Part shown: positions 26,711 to 35,602 of the stretch, in pieces
How positions within the stretch are numbered: the first letter of the stretch is position 1
How the letters are laid out: each line of letters opens with the position of its first letter
Assembly (NCBI RefSeq): GCF_036345915.1
Contig: NZ_CP107785.1
Coordinates: 1,488,001 to 1,552,000, forward strand
Reading direction: 5' to 3'
Origin: Nocardia sp. NBC_00565
GTDB lineage: Bacteria > Actinomycetota > Actinomycetes > Mycobacteriales > Mycobacteriaceae
Length of the DNA stretch: 64,000 nucleotides
Made by a program: the position numbers and the translations under genes
The notes under the pieces: generated by a model
What the model saw: the letters and a program-made list of their open reading frames with translations, nothing else
What the model was told of the DNA's origin: nothing
Database searches by the model: none

Positions 26711-27582
26711 GTAAGATCGGATTTATCGGCCTCGGGATCATGGGCAGCCCGATGGCGGGCCACCTCGTCGCGGCCGGACACGACGTGACCGGATACGACG
26801 TCGGCCCCACCGGGCTGGACAAGCTGAAGGCGGCGGGCGGCGCGGCCGCATCCGGTGTCGCGGAAGCGGTTCGCGACGCCGAGATCGTCATCACGATGCT
26901 GCCGCAGGATGAGCACGTCGAGGCTGTCTTCGCCGACGTCCTGGTGCACGCTGCCGCTGGCACGCTGTACATCGACTTCTCCACCATCACACCCAAGACC
27001 GCGCGCTGGACCGCCGAGGAGGGCGCCAAGAAGGGCCTGCGAGTGCTCGACGCCCCGGTCTCCGGCGGTGAGCCGGGCGCGATCAATGCCGCGCTGTCGA
27101 TCATGGTCGGCGGTGCCGAGGACGACTTCGCCGCGGCCACAATGATTTTCGAGGCCGTCGGCAAGACCTTCGCGCTGGTCGGCCCGAATGGCGCCGGGCA
27201 GGTCGTCAAGGCGGCCAACCAGCTCGTCGTCGGCGGCACCTACGCCCTGGTGGCCGAGGCGATCCTGCTGATGGAGAACCTGGGCGCGGATGCCGAGAAG
27301 GGCCTCGACGTGCTGGCGGGCGGGCTCGCGGGCAGCAAGATTCTCGAGCTTAAGCGCGCGTCGATGCTGAAGCGGGATTTCGAGCCCGGCTTCCGAATCG
27401 ACCTGCATCACAAGGATATGGGCATCATCCTGCAGGCCGCCCGCGATGCCGAGGTGTCGATTCCGATGGGTGCGCTGACCGCGCAGCTGATCGCCGCCGC
27501 CCGCGCGATGGGTCACGGCTCGCTGGACCACTCGGGTCTGCTGAAGGTGGCCGAGGCGCTGTCCGGGCGGAAGGGGGACTGA
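26707..27582 (+). CDS. glxR: 2-hydroxy-3-oxopropionate (tartronate semialdehyde) reductase
   Basis: This 291-residue beta-hydroxyacid dehydrogenase reduces tartronate semialdehyde to D-glycerate. The NAD(P) site is [21 protein letters not shown]. The substrate block is [12 protein letters not shown], and the catalytic Lys lies in [16 protein letters not shown]. It overlaps hyi by ATGA and is followed after 2 bases by gcl, the classical gcl-hyi-glxR glyoxylate grouping. Confidence 0.94.
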   Translation: MSKIGFIGLGIMGSPMAGHLVAAGHDVTGYDVGPTGLDKLKAAGGAAASGVAEAVRDAEIVITMLPQDEHVEAVFADVLVHAAAGTLYIDFSTITPKTARWTAEEGAKKGLRVLDAPVSGGEPGAINAALSIMVGGAEDDFAAATMIFEAVGKTFALVGPNGAGQVVKAANQLVVGGTYALVAEAILLMENLGADAEKGLDVLAGGLAGSKILELKRASMLKRDFEPGFRIDLHHKDMGIILQAARDAEVSIPMGALTAQLIAAARAMGHGSLDHSGLLKVAEALSGRKGD

Positions 27583-27584
27583 CC

Positions 27585-29360
27585 ATGGCACGCATGCGCA
27601 CCGCGGACGCCGCGGTCCTGATCCTCGAAAAGGAAGGCGCGACACAGGCATTCGGTTTGCCGGGTGCCGCGATCAACCCGTTCTACAGCGCGATGCGCGC
27701 ACACGGCGGGATCAAGCACGTACTGGCGCGGCACGTCGAGGCCGCGTCGCATATGGCCGAGGGTTACACCCGGGCCGCCGCGGGCAATATCGGCGTCTGC
27801 ATCGGCACCTCGGGGCCCGCGGGCACTGACATGATCACCGGCCTGTATTCGGCCAGTGCGGACTCGATTCCGATCCTGTGCATCACCGGCCAGGCACCGG
27901 TGGCGAAGCTGCACAAGGAGGACTTCCAGGCCGTCGATATCGCCTCGATCGCCGGACCGGTCGCCAAGTGGGCGGTCACCGTGCTCGAGCCCGCGCAGGT
28001 GCCGGGCACCTTCCAGAAGGCGTTCTGGCTCATGCGCGAAGGCCGTCCCGGACCGGTCCTGATCGATCTGCCGATCGATGTGCAGCTCGCCGAAATCGAG
28101 TTCGATATCGAAACCTACGAGCCGCTGCAGGTGCATCGGCCCGCCGCGACGCGGGCGCAGGCGGTCAAGGCCATCGATATGCTGAACGCCGCGCACCGTC
28201 CGCTGATCGTGGCGGGCGGTGGCATCGTGAATGCCGATGCCGCCGCGCTGCTGGTCGAATTCGCCGAACTGACCGGTGTTCCGGTGGTGCCGACCCTGAT
28301 GGGCTGGGGCACGATTCCCGACGACCACGCACTGCACGCGGGCATGGTCGGGCTGCAGACCTCGCATCGCTACGGCAATGCCACGCTGCTGGAATCCGAT
28401 TTCGTGCTCGGTATCGGAAACCGTTGGGCCAACCGGCATACCGGCGGTGTCGACACCTACACCAAGGACCGTACGTTCGTGCACGTCGATATCGAGCCGA
28501 CCCAGATCGGCCGGGTTTTCGCGCCGGACTTCGGCATCACCTCCGATGCGGGCGCCGCGCTGCGGGTCTTCGTCGAGGTCGCCCGCGAACTCGACGCGGC
28601 CGGGCAGCTGCCCGATCGCGGTGTCTGGGCCGAGCAGTGCCGGAACCGGAAACAGGTGGGGCTGCGCAAGACGCACTTCGACGATATGCCGATCAAGCCG
28701 CAGCGTGTGTACGAGGAAATGAACAAGGCGTTCGGACCCGACGTGCGTTACGTCAGCACCATCGGCCTGTCGCAGATCCAGGCGGCGCAGCTGCTGCACG
28801 TCTACCGGCCGCGGCACTGGATCAACGCGGGCCAGGCCGGGCCGCTCGGCTGGACAGTGCCCGCCGCCATCGGTGTCGCCACCGCCGATCCCGATTCGAC
28901 CGTGGTGGCGCTCTCGGGCGACTACGACTTCCAGTTCCTCATCGAGGAATTGGCGGTCGGCGCGCAGTTCAACATCCCTTACATCCATGTCGTGGTGAAC
29001 AACTCGTACCTCGGTCTGATCCGGCAGGCGCAGCGGGCCTTCGATATGGACTACTACGTACAGCTCGCCTTCGACAACATCAACAGCCCGGAACTCGCCG
29101 GCTACGGTGTGGACCACGTCAAGGTCGCGGAAGGGTTGGGCTGCAAGGCGATTCGGGTCTTCGATCCGGCCTGGATCGGCGCGGCGCTGGACGAGGCGAA
29201 GAAACTGGTGGCCGAATTCCGGGTGCCGGTGGTCGTCGAGGTCATTCTCGAACGGGTGACGAATGTGTCGATGGGTCTCGAGATCGACAATATCGTCGAA
29301 TTCGAGGAGCTGGCGCAGTCCGGCGCCGACGTCCCGACCGCGACCGCACAGCTGGACTGA
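27585..29360 (+). CDS. gcl: glyoxylate carboligase
   Basis: This 591-residue thiamine-diphosphate enzyme condenses two glyoxylates to tartronate semialdehyde and CO2. It is collinear with E. coli Gcl from [18 protein letters not shown] to [11 protein letters not shown]. Val51 in [14 protein letters not shown] replaces the Glu found in most ThDP enzymes, the known hallmark of Gcl. The ThDP/Mg motif [13 protein letters not shown] and the FAD-binding central domain are present. Confidence 0.96.
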   Translation: MARMRTADAAVLILEKEGATQAFGLPGAAINPFYSAMRAHGGIKHVLARHVEAASHMAEGYTRAAAGNIGVCIGTSGPAGTDMITGLYSASADSIPILCITGQAPVAKLHKEDFQAVDIASIAGPVAKWAVTVLEPAQVPGTFQKAFWLMREGRPGPVLIDLPIDVQLAEIEFDIETYEPLQVHRPAATRAQAVKAIDMLNAAHRPLIVAGGGIVNADAAALLVEFAELTGVPVVPTLMGWGTIPDDHALHAGMVGLQTSHRYGNATLLESDFVLGIGNRWANRHTGGVDTYTKDRTFVHVDIEPTQIGRVFAPDFGITSDAGAALRVFVEVARELDAAGQLPDRGVWAEQCRNRKQVGLRKTHFDDMPIKPQRVYEEMNKAFGPDVRYVSTIGLSQIQAAQLLHVYRPRHWINAGQAGPLGWTVPAAIGVATADPDSTVVALSGDYDFQFLIEELAVGAQFNIPYIHVVVNNSYLGLIRQAQRAFDMDYYVQLAFDNINSPELAGYGVDHVKVAEGLGCKAIRVFDPAWIGAALDEAKKLVAEFRVPVVVEVILERVTNVSMGLEIDNIVEFEELAQSGADVPTATAQLD

Positions 29361-29367
29361 GCGTCTC

Positions 29368-30681
29368 ATGACACGAGTCCTGATCGCGTCCGACAAGTTC
29401 AAGGGGTCGTTGAGCGCCGCGGAAGTCGGTGCCGCTGTCCGCCTCGGCATCCAACGGGTCCGGCCGAGTGCCGAGGTCTCGGTGGTGCCGATCGCGGACG
29501 GCGGGGACGGCACCGTCGACGCCGCTCTGGCCGCCGGATTCGAGGCGGTCCTGGTGACCGCGCCCGGACCCACCGGCCAACCAATGTGCACGGCCTATGC
29601 CCGCCGCGACGATATCGCCGTCGTGGAGTTGGCGGATGTATCCGGACTCGTGCGCCTGCCCGGCGGAAAGTTCGCCCCGATGACGGCGACCAGCCGGGGC
29701 GCCGGCGCGGTGATCGCCGCGGCGATCGAGGCCGGATGCCGCCGGGTGGTGCTCGGCATCGGCGGCAGCGCGGGGACCGACGGCGGTGCCGGGCTGCTGC
29801 GGGCACTCGGTGCGCGGCTGCTCGATGCCGATGGCGTCGAAATCGGTGACGGCGGTGCCGAATTGGCTCGCTTGGACGCGATCGACCTCGCGGCGGTGCG
29901 GGAACAGCTGGCCGGGGTCGAGATCACCGTGGCCTGCGACGTCGACAATCCGCTCACCGGACCGCGCGGTGCGGCCGCTGTCTATGGACCGCAGAAAGGT
30001 GCCGACGGTGATCAAGTGGCGGCGCTCGACGCCGCGCTCACCCACTGGGCCGACTGTGTCGCCGAGGCCACCGGCACCGATCTGCGCGAGCGCGCGGGTG
30101 CCGGTGCCGCGGGCGGGGTAGGGTTCGCCGCCGTCGCGGTGCTCGGTGCGCGGCTGCGTCCTGGGATCGAATTGGTGCTGGAGCTGGTCGGTTTCGCCGA
30201 ACGGGTCGTCAGTGCGGACCTAGTGGTGACCGGGGAGGGCATGCTGGACGAGCAGACCCTGTACGGCAAGGCTCCCGCTGGTGTCGCTGTCGCCGCCGGG
30301 GCGTCGGGTGTACCGGTGGTCGCGGTGTGTGGACAAAACGCTCTGTCCGCCAATCAGTTACGTGCGGCAGGATTCTCCGCTGTGTACTCCCTGGCGGAGA
30401 TCGAGCCCGATCTGGCGCGGTGTTTCGCCGCGGGGGGATTGTTGCTCGAGCGGCTGGGAGCGCGCATCGCCGCGGCGCATCTGCCGCCAGAGGTCGCGGC
30501 CGGGCAGCGATCCCGTGGCTGCGTTGCCGGGCAGCAGCCAGCGGCAGAACAGCTGTCTTCGGCAAACGCAGCTGAGGCGCTGCCCACGGCGGCGGAGCAA
30601 CCGGAGCGCTCCGCGGCCGGGGACATCATCGCGGCAGCCGCCCGCAACGGCGCGCGGACATTCGACGGCAAATTTCGATGA
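29368..30681 (+). CDS. glycerate kinase, with in-frame C-terminal insertion
   Basis: This 437-residue kinase phosphorylates D-glycerate, ending the glyoxylate branch. It shows IASDKFKGSLSAAEVG, PIADGGDGTVDA, GIGGSAGTDGGAG and VTGEGMLDEQTLYGKAP, as in the GlxK/GarK family, which is usually about 370-390 residues long. The excess comes from a segment at about residues 377-418 encoded by a structured insertion (30496-30621) flanked by 9-bp direct repeats. Removing 117 bases restores a continuous ending (EVAAGDIIAAAARNG). The ATG is at 29368. Confidence 0.92.
   Translation: MTRVLIASDKFKGSLSAAEVGAAVRLGIQRVRPSAEVSVVPIADGGDGTVDAALAAGFEAVLVTAPGPTGQPMCTAYARRDDIAVVELADVSGLVRLPGGKFAPMTATSRGAGAVIAAAIEAGCRRVVLGIGGSAGTDGGAGLLRALGARLLDADGVEIGDGGAELARLDAIDLAAVREQLAGVEITVACDVDNPLTGPRGAAAVYGPQKGADGDQVAALDAALTHWADCVAEATGTDLRERAGAGAAGGVGFAAVAVLGARLRPGIELVLELVGFAERVVSADLVVTGEGMLDEQTLYGKAPAGVAVAAGASGVPVVAVCGQNALSANQLRAAGFSAVYSLAEIEPDLARCFAAGGLLLERLGARIAAAHLPPEVAAGQRSRGCVAGQQPAAEQLSSANAAEALPTAAEQPERSAAGDIIAAAARNGARTFDGKFR
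30496..30621 (+). repeat. 117-bp in-frame palindromic insertion within glycerate kinase
   Basis: GCGGCCGGG at 30496-30504 is repeated at 30613-30621, exactly 117 bases apart. Between them lie nested inverted repeats: GGGCAGCG (30502-30509) with CGCTGCCC (30578-30585), and GCTGCGTTGCCG (30518-30529) with CGGCAAACGCAGC (30560-30572). It looks like a small palindromic element inserted in frame, or slippage that duplicated the 9-mer. Confidence 0.7.
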
Positions 30682-30701
30682 CCTCGGACGGAGTTGGGTG
30701 A

Positions 30702-32081
30702 ATGCGGAAGAACTCGGAGATTCAGACGATTTCGCCGGTCCCCGCGCACCTGGACCTGGTGATCCGCGCGGAGCGGATGATCGGGACGGCGGGGGAGACC
30801 AGCGGCTCGATCGGCGTGCGCGCTGGTCGGATCGTGGCGATCGAGCCGCTGGACTCCACCCTGACCGCGACGGCGGTCGTCGAATTGGGCGCGGACGAGG
30901 TCCTGCTACCCGGTGTGGTGGACGCGCACGTGCACGTCAACGATCCCGGCCGCACCGAGTGGGAGGGCTTCCCCAGCGCGACGAAGGCGGCCGCGGCGGG
31001 CGGTGTCACCACCATTATCGATATGCCGCTCAACAGCATTCCGCCGACCTGCGATCTCGCGGCACTCGAGGTGAAGCGCAAGACCGCGCAGGATCGGGTG
31101 TACGTCGACGTCGGGTTCTGGGGCGGCGCGATTCCGGGGAATGTGGCCGACCTGCGACAGCTGCAGGACGCCGGTGTCTTCGGCTTCAAATGCTTCCTGC
31201 TGCACTCCGGCGTCGACGAATTCCCGGCGCTCGATGCCGCCGAACTCGAGCAGGCGATGCGCGAGATCCGCTCGTTCGGCGGACTGCTCATCGTGCATGC
31301 CGAGGATGCGCACACGATCGAGCGCGCACCGATTCCGCAGGGGGACAAGTACTCCGGCTTCCTGCGTTCGCGGCCGCGCGGTGCGGAGAACCTCGCCGTC
31401 GCCCGGGTGATCGAGCTGGCCCGCTGGACCGGCTGCCGCGTGCACATCCTGCACGTATCGAGTTCGGATGTGCTGCCGATGATTGCCTCGGCCCGCCGGG
31501 ACGGCGTCCAGATCACCGCCGAGACCTGTCCGCACTATCTGTCCTTCTCGTCGGAGGAAATCCCGGACGGCGCAACGCAATTCAAATGTTGTCCGCCGAT
31601 CCGCGAGAGCGGCAACCGCGAGCTGCTCTGGGCAGGGCTGCGCGAGGGCACCATCGATATGGTGGTCTCGGACCACTCGCCCTCGACCGCCGATCTGAAA
31701 TGCTTCGACACCGGCGACTTCGCCCGGGCATGGGGTGGGATTTCCTCATTGCAGCTGGGTCTTTCGGCCGTGTGGACCGAGGCGCGGCTGCATGGATTCA
31801 CCCTGGTCGACGTCGCCCGATGGATGAGCCTGGCACCCGCGCGGCATGCCGGTCTGCGCCACAAGGGTGCGATCGAGGTCGGCTACGACGCGGACTTCTG
31901 CGTCTTCGCACCCGATGACGCCTTCGTCGTCGACGCCCATCGCCTGCACCACAAGAACGCCGTCACCCCGTACGCGGCCCGCCCACTGGCGGGTGCGGTT
32001 CGCGGTACCTGGTTGCGCGGCAACCGCATTGATATCGACAACGAGCCGCAGGGGCGGCTCCTGGCCCGAGGAGAAGTATGA
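30702..32081 (+). CDS. allB: allantoinase
   Basis: This 459-residue dihydroorotase-type amidohydrolase hydrolyses allantoin to allantoate. Metal ligands are visible in VDAHVHVND (His76, His78), the carboxylated Lys163 in FGFKCFLL, IVHAEDAHT, LHVSSSDVLP and VSDHSPSTADLK. GFPSATKAAAAGGVTTIIDMPLN is typical of AllB. It begins 20 bases after glycerate kinase and overlaps allantoicase by ATGA. Confidence 0.95.
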   Translation: MRKNSEIQTISPVPAHLDLVIRAERMIGTAGETSGSIGVRAGRIVAIEPLDSTLTATAVVELGADEVLLPGVVDAHVHVNDPGRTEWEGFPSATKAAAAGGVTTIIDMPLNSIPPTCDLAALEVKRKTAQDRVYVDVGFWGGAIPGNVADLRQLQDAGVFGFKCFLLHSGVDEFPALDAAELEQAMREIRSFGGLLIVHAEDAHTIERAPIPQGDKYSGFLRSRPRGAENLAVARVIELARWTGCRVHILHVSSSDVLPMIASARRDGVQITAETCPHYLSFSSEEIPDGATQFKCCPPIRESGNRELLWAGLREGTIDMVVSDHSPSTADLKCFDTGDFARAWGGISSLQLGLSAVWTEARLHGFTLVDVARWMSLAPARHAGLRHKGAIEVGYDADFCVFAPDDAFVVDAHRLHHKNAVTPYAARPLAGAVRGTWLRGNRIDIDNEPQGRLLARGEV

Positions 32082-33244
32082 CCGATCGATCCGCCCCCGT
32101 CTTCGCCCGACTGCCCGACCTGGCCTCGCGCGCGCTCGCGGGCAGTGTGGTCTACGCCAACGATGAACTGTTCGCCGAGCGGGAGAACCTGATCCGGCCC
32201 GGCCGTGCGGTATTCAGCACCGAGGACTTCGGCCACAAGGGCAAGACCTACGACGGCTGGGAGACTCGCCGCCGCCGCGAGACCGGCAACGATTACGCGG
32301 TGATCCGGCTCGGCGTGCCCGGTCGGGTGCACGGCGTCGTCATCGATACCGCCTGGTTCATCGGCAACTACCCGCCCTTCGCCTCGGTCGAGGCGACCAG
32401 TGTCGAGGGCCAGCTCTCGCCCGCTGAACTCCAGCAGGCCGAATGGGTGACCCTGGTGGAGAAGTCGGATATCGAGGGCAATACCGACAATTTCTTCGAG
32501 GTGACCGACGAACGCCGCTTCACCCACGTCCGGCTCTCGATCTACCCGGACGGCGGCGCCGCCCGCTTCCGGGTGCACGGCACCCCGCTGCCGGATCCCC
32601 GCTTCCTCACCGGCACAGTCGATCTCGCCGCATTGGAGTACGGCGGCGATGTCGTCGACTGCTCGAACATGTTCTTCTCCGCCCCGACCAATATTCTGTT
32701 GCCCGGCCGGTCGCGGCAGATGGACGAGGGCTGGGAGGGCGCGCGGCGCCGTGACTCGGGCAACGATCACGTCACCGTCCGGCTCGGCGCACGCGGTGCG
32801 ATCCGGCGCGTCGAGATCGACACCTCGCATTACGTTGGCAACGCACCGGGTTGGGCGGTGCTGCGTGGCGCGGACGCCACCGCGGGCGCGGATCTCGACG
32901 ATCCGTCGTCGTGGACCGAACTGCTGCCGCGGACCCGCCTGCAGCCCGACGCGCGCCACTTCTTCCGCATCGGCGCGGGCGAGTCGGTCACCCACGTCCG
33001 TCTCGACGTATACCCGGACGGCGGCGTGGCTAGGCTCCGCGTACACGGCGAGATCGACCCGGCCACCTTGGTCGCCGACACCGTAGCCTGGCTGGACGCC
33101 CTCCCCGAACCACACGCCCTTCAGGTGCTGACCACCGACGGCGGGCTGTCCCGTGACGAGGCCCGGAAACTGCTCGCGGAACGCCCCTTTGCGAGTCCGG
33201 ATGTGGTGCCGTCGGCGGTAATCGACGCGCTGCTCGCGTTGTAG
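32078..33244 (+). CDS. alc: allantoicase
   Basis: This 388-residue enzyme cleaves allantoate to ureidoglycolate and urea. It consists of two homologous allantoicase repeats: the first has KTYDGWETRRRRETGNDYAVIRLG and a second-strand DTAWFIGNYPP. The second has MDEGWEGARRRDSGNDHVTVRLG and DTSHYVGNAPG. Each ends in a jelly-roll strand VRLSIYPDGGAARFRVHG or its equivalent. It is the last enzyme of the allantoin branch present here. Confidence 0.95.
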   Translation: MTDRSAPVFARLPDLASRALAGSVVYANDELFAERENLIRPGRAVFSTEDFGHKGKTYDGWETRRRRETGNDYAVIRLGVPGRVHGVVIDTAWFIGNYPPFASVEATSVEGQLSPAELQQAEWVTLVEKSDIEGNTDNFFEVTDERRFTHVRLSIYPDGGAARFRVHGTPLPDPRFLTGTVDLAALEYGGDVVDCSNMFFSAPTNILLPGRSRQMDEGWEGARRRDSGNDHVTVRLGARGAIRRVEIDTSHYVGNAPGWAVLRGADATAGADLDDPSSWTELLPRTRLQPDARHFFRIGAGESVTHVRLDVYPDGGVARLRVHGEIDPATLVADTVAWLDALPEPHALQVLTTDGGLSRDEARKLLAERPFASPDVVPSAVIDALLAL

Positions 33245-33260
33245 TCGCTGCGGGGCCTGT

Positions 33261-33305
33261 GCCCATTCCTGGCCCGGATCCCGCGCTACCGGCGCTGGAA
33301 TGGGC
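33261..33305 (+). terminator. possible terminator after allantoicase
   Basis: The arms GCCCATTCC (33261-33269) and GGAATGGGC (33297-33305) have a GC-rich 27-base loop, 17 bases past the alc stop and before the EamA gene. Confidence 0.55.
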
Positions 33306-33382
33306 GCTGACACGATTACCCGGACAGGCCGTGGTCCGAAATCCGCTGGTGATCGGAGCCGCGCTGATCTAGCGTTCGCCCC

Positions 33383-34306
33383 ATGATGGGCGACGATGGT
33401 TCGACTGATCGGCAAGCCATTGTCGCGGCGGCCGTGACGGTGGTGCTGTGGGCTTCGGCCTTCGTCTTCATTCGCGCTGCCGGACACGACTTTTCGCCGG
33501 GCGCACTCGCGCTGGGGCGGTTGCTGGCGGCCTCGGTCACCCTTGTCGTGGTGCTGGTCATCCGACGGGAGGGGCTCCCGACCCGCGCCGCATGGCCGGG
33601 CATCATCGTCTCCGGTGTGCTGTGGTTCGGCGTCTACATGGTGGCGCTGAACTGGGGCGAGCGGAATGTGGACGCGGGTACCGCGGCGATGGTGGTCGGC
33701 ATCGGACCGTTGTTGATCGCGGTGCTCGGCGGATTGGTGCTGCGGGAAGGTTTCCCGGCCCGGCTGATGGCGGGGATGGCGGTGTCGTTCGCGGGCACGA
33801 TCGTGGTCGGAATCTCGACATCCGACGGTGGCGGCGCCGCGGTGCTCGGTGTCGTGCTGTGCCTGATCGCCGCGATCGTCTGGGCCGCGTCGACCATCGC
33901 GCAGAAACCCGCGCTCGCGAGCGCATCCGCACTACAGGTGACCACCTTCGGATCCGTGATCGGCACGGTCGCCTGCCTGCCGTTCTCCTGGCAACTGATC
34001 ACCGAGGCCGCCGACGCACCGCTGTCCTCGACATTGAGCCTGGTGTACCTGGGCGTCTTCCCGACGGCTCTGGCCTTCACCACCTGGGCCTACGCCCTGG
34101 CCCGCACCACGGCCGGAAAGATGGGCGTGACCACCTACGCCGTCCCGGCGCTGGTGGTGTTGATGTCGTGGATCGCCCTCGACGAGGTCCCGGGCACACT
34201 GACCATCCTCGGCGGCGTGCTGTGCCTGGCCGGTGTGGCGATTACGCGATCCCGGCCGCGAGCCGCCATCCCCGTCGATCCCGAAGCCGCTGAAGCTACC
34301 CCGTAA
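33383..34306 (+). CDS. EamA/DMT-superfamily transporter
   Basis: This 307-residue inner-membrane protein has about ten hydrophobic segments in two EamA repeats. The first starts VTVVLWASAFVFIRAAGHDFSPGAL; the second includes LIAAIVWAASTIAQKPAL and PTALAFTTWAYALARTTAG. The substrate is unknown. It lies 138 bases downstream of alc beyond a stem-loop, so it may be a separate unit rather than part of the purine operon. ATG 33383 and ATG 33386 are both possible. Confidence 0.88.
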   Translation: MMGDDGSTDRQAIVAAAVTVVLWASAFVFIRAAGHDFSPGALALGRLLAASVTLVVVLVIRREGLPTRAAWPGIIVSGVLWFGVYMVALNWGERNVDAGTAAMVVGIGPLLIAVLGGLVLREGFPARLMAGMAVSFAGTIVVGISTSDGGGAAVLGVVLCLIAAIVWAASTIAQKPALASASALQVTTFGSVIGTVACLPFSWQLITEAADAPLSSTLSLVYLGVFPTALAFTTWAYALARTTAGKMGVTTYAVPALVVLMSWIALDEVPGTLTILGGVLCLAGVAITRSRPRAAIPVDPEAAEATP

Positions 34307-34776
34307 ATCTCGGTGCCCCTCGACGTAGCGATCGGAAATCCGGCGCGTATCGGACACCAGGATGTCGGTGGTCCTGCGGATCCAGCCGGTGGTCGCCCGC
34401 AGCACGGGCGGCGATACCGGTCGAATCGGCGCGATCCGGCTGAGCATCGACGGGAGCGTTGGTGGCGGCGAGGCGGTCGGTGGGCAGCCGCACAGCGGCG
34501 GCGTTCGGCCGAGGTCGTGACGGTCGTATCCCGCTATTTGGGTCGACGGGGGAGGCGGTCAACATGGTGGCGGGGCCGTTGTCACCGTGCCTCTGAACCG
34601 CGCGTTCTCATCCCGCGCGCAATTCGCTGACTCGATGCGGAGATGGGTAGCCCATGGCCGGATACTCGCAGCTCGACGGTGTCGACACAGGTCAGCGCCA
34701 CCGATCGGATCGGGTCGCGGAAGCGGTTGCGCGTTCCACGGCGTCGGTGGTGGTTGCGGGGGCAGAATCGGGAGCT
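34307..34776. other. intergenic region, no supported gene
   Basis: These 470 bases precede the TIGR03086-type gene. Frames on both strands are Arg/Gly-rich and look like noise. The gene's own frame is open upstream to an ATG at 34654, but that extension (residues rich in Ser, Val and Ala) has no family resemblance. Confidence 0.45.
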
Positions 34777-35385
34777 GTGGATACCTTCGACACCGTTGAT
34801 CTGTTGGAACACGCGTTGACGCAGATGGGCGAGGTCATTGCGGGGATTCGGCCGGAGCAGGCGGCATTGCCGACGCCCTGCACCGGCTGGGATGTGCACG
34901 CGCTCGTGCGGCACGTCATCGGGCAGAGTCTGCGGAACTTTCTGGTCTCGGCGCGCGGCGAGATGGCCGATTGGGCGGCGCCGCCCGAGGAGCTCGGACC
35001 GGATTGGGCGGTGCAGTTCCGCGCCGCGGCCGCGCCGGTGTTGGATACTTGGCGGTCCGCCGACCTGGACCGGCTGGTCCCCGTGCCCGGCGGCAAGGAG
35101 GCTCCGCTGCGTGGCCGAGCCGATCAGCAGCTCACCGAATTAGCCATGCACGCTTGGGATCTCGTCCGCGCAACCGGCCAGGATCGGGAGTTGGATCCGG
35201 ATATCGCCGAACACGGGCTCGCCTGGTCCCACACCATGCTGCGCCCCGAATTCCGCGGCCCCGACAGGGCGTTCGGCCTCGAAGTGCCGGTTGCCCCGGA
35301 CGCACCCGCCTACGATCGGCTCGCCGGCTGGTTCGGCCGCGACCCGGCCTGGAAATCGCCCGGTCAGGGGAGCTGTAGTCGATGA
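34777..35385 (+). CDS. TIGR03086-type metal-binding protein (DinB/maleylpyruvate-isomerase-like)
   Basis: This 202-residue four-helix protein matches the mycothiol-dependent maleylpyruvate isomerase-like metal-binding family. It shows TPCTGWDVHALVRHVIGQ near residue 37 and ELAMHAWDLVRATGQ, supplying the likely His ligands. Members are cytoplasmic and of mostly unknown function, possibly mycothiol- or bacillithiol-type transferases. GTG 34777 fits the family length but has GGGAG only 2 bases upstream. An upstream ATG at 34654 is the alternative. Confidence 0.8.
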   Translation: MDTFDTVDLLEHALTQMGEVIAGIRPEQAALPTPCTGWDVHALVRHVIGQSLRNFLVSARGEMADWAAPPEELGPDWAVQFRAAAAPVLDTWRSADLDRLVPVPGGKEAPLRGRADQQLTELAMHAWDLVRATGQDRELDPDIAEHGLAWSHTMLRPEFRGPDRAFGLEVPVAPDAPAYDRLAGWFGRDPAWKSPGQGSCSR

Positions 35386-35602
35386 AGTGGCCTCAGCGCC
35401 CACCGCCTGCCGGGTGACCCCAGCGCCTCGGCGACCTGCGGCCAACTCCACCACCGTCGGCACGCAATCGACGCAGTGTCGGCCATGGCTGCGCGGCGAA
35501 CCGCGCGTCGAAGATCTCCAAGGTCACGCCGTCGAGCCTAGGGTGTGGCGCAGATCTCGGAATTTGCTGGTCATTTGGCCAACGAGATGCAAGGCTTAAG
35601 CG

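Noticed and set aside
27513..29591. 692-codon minus-strand frame opposite gcl
   Set aside because: Antisense of a textbook glyoxylate carboligase; no independent motif.
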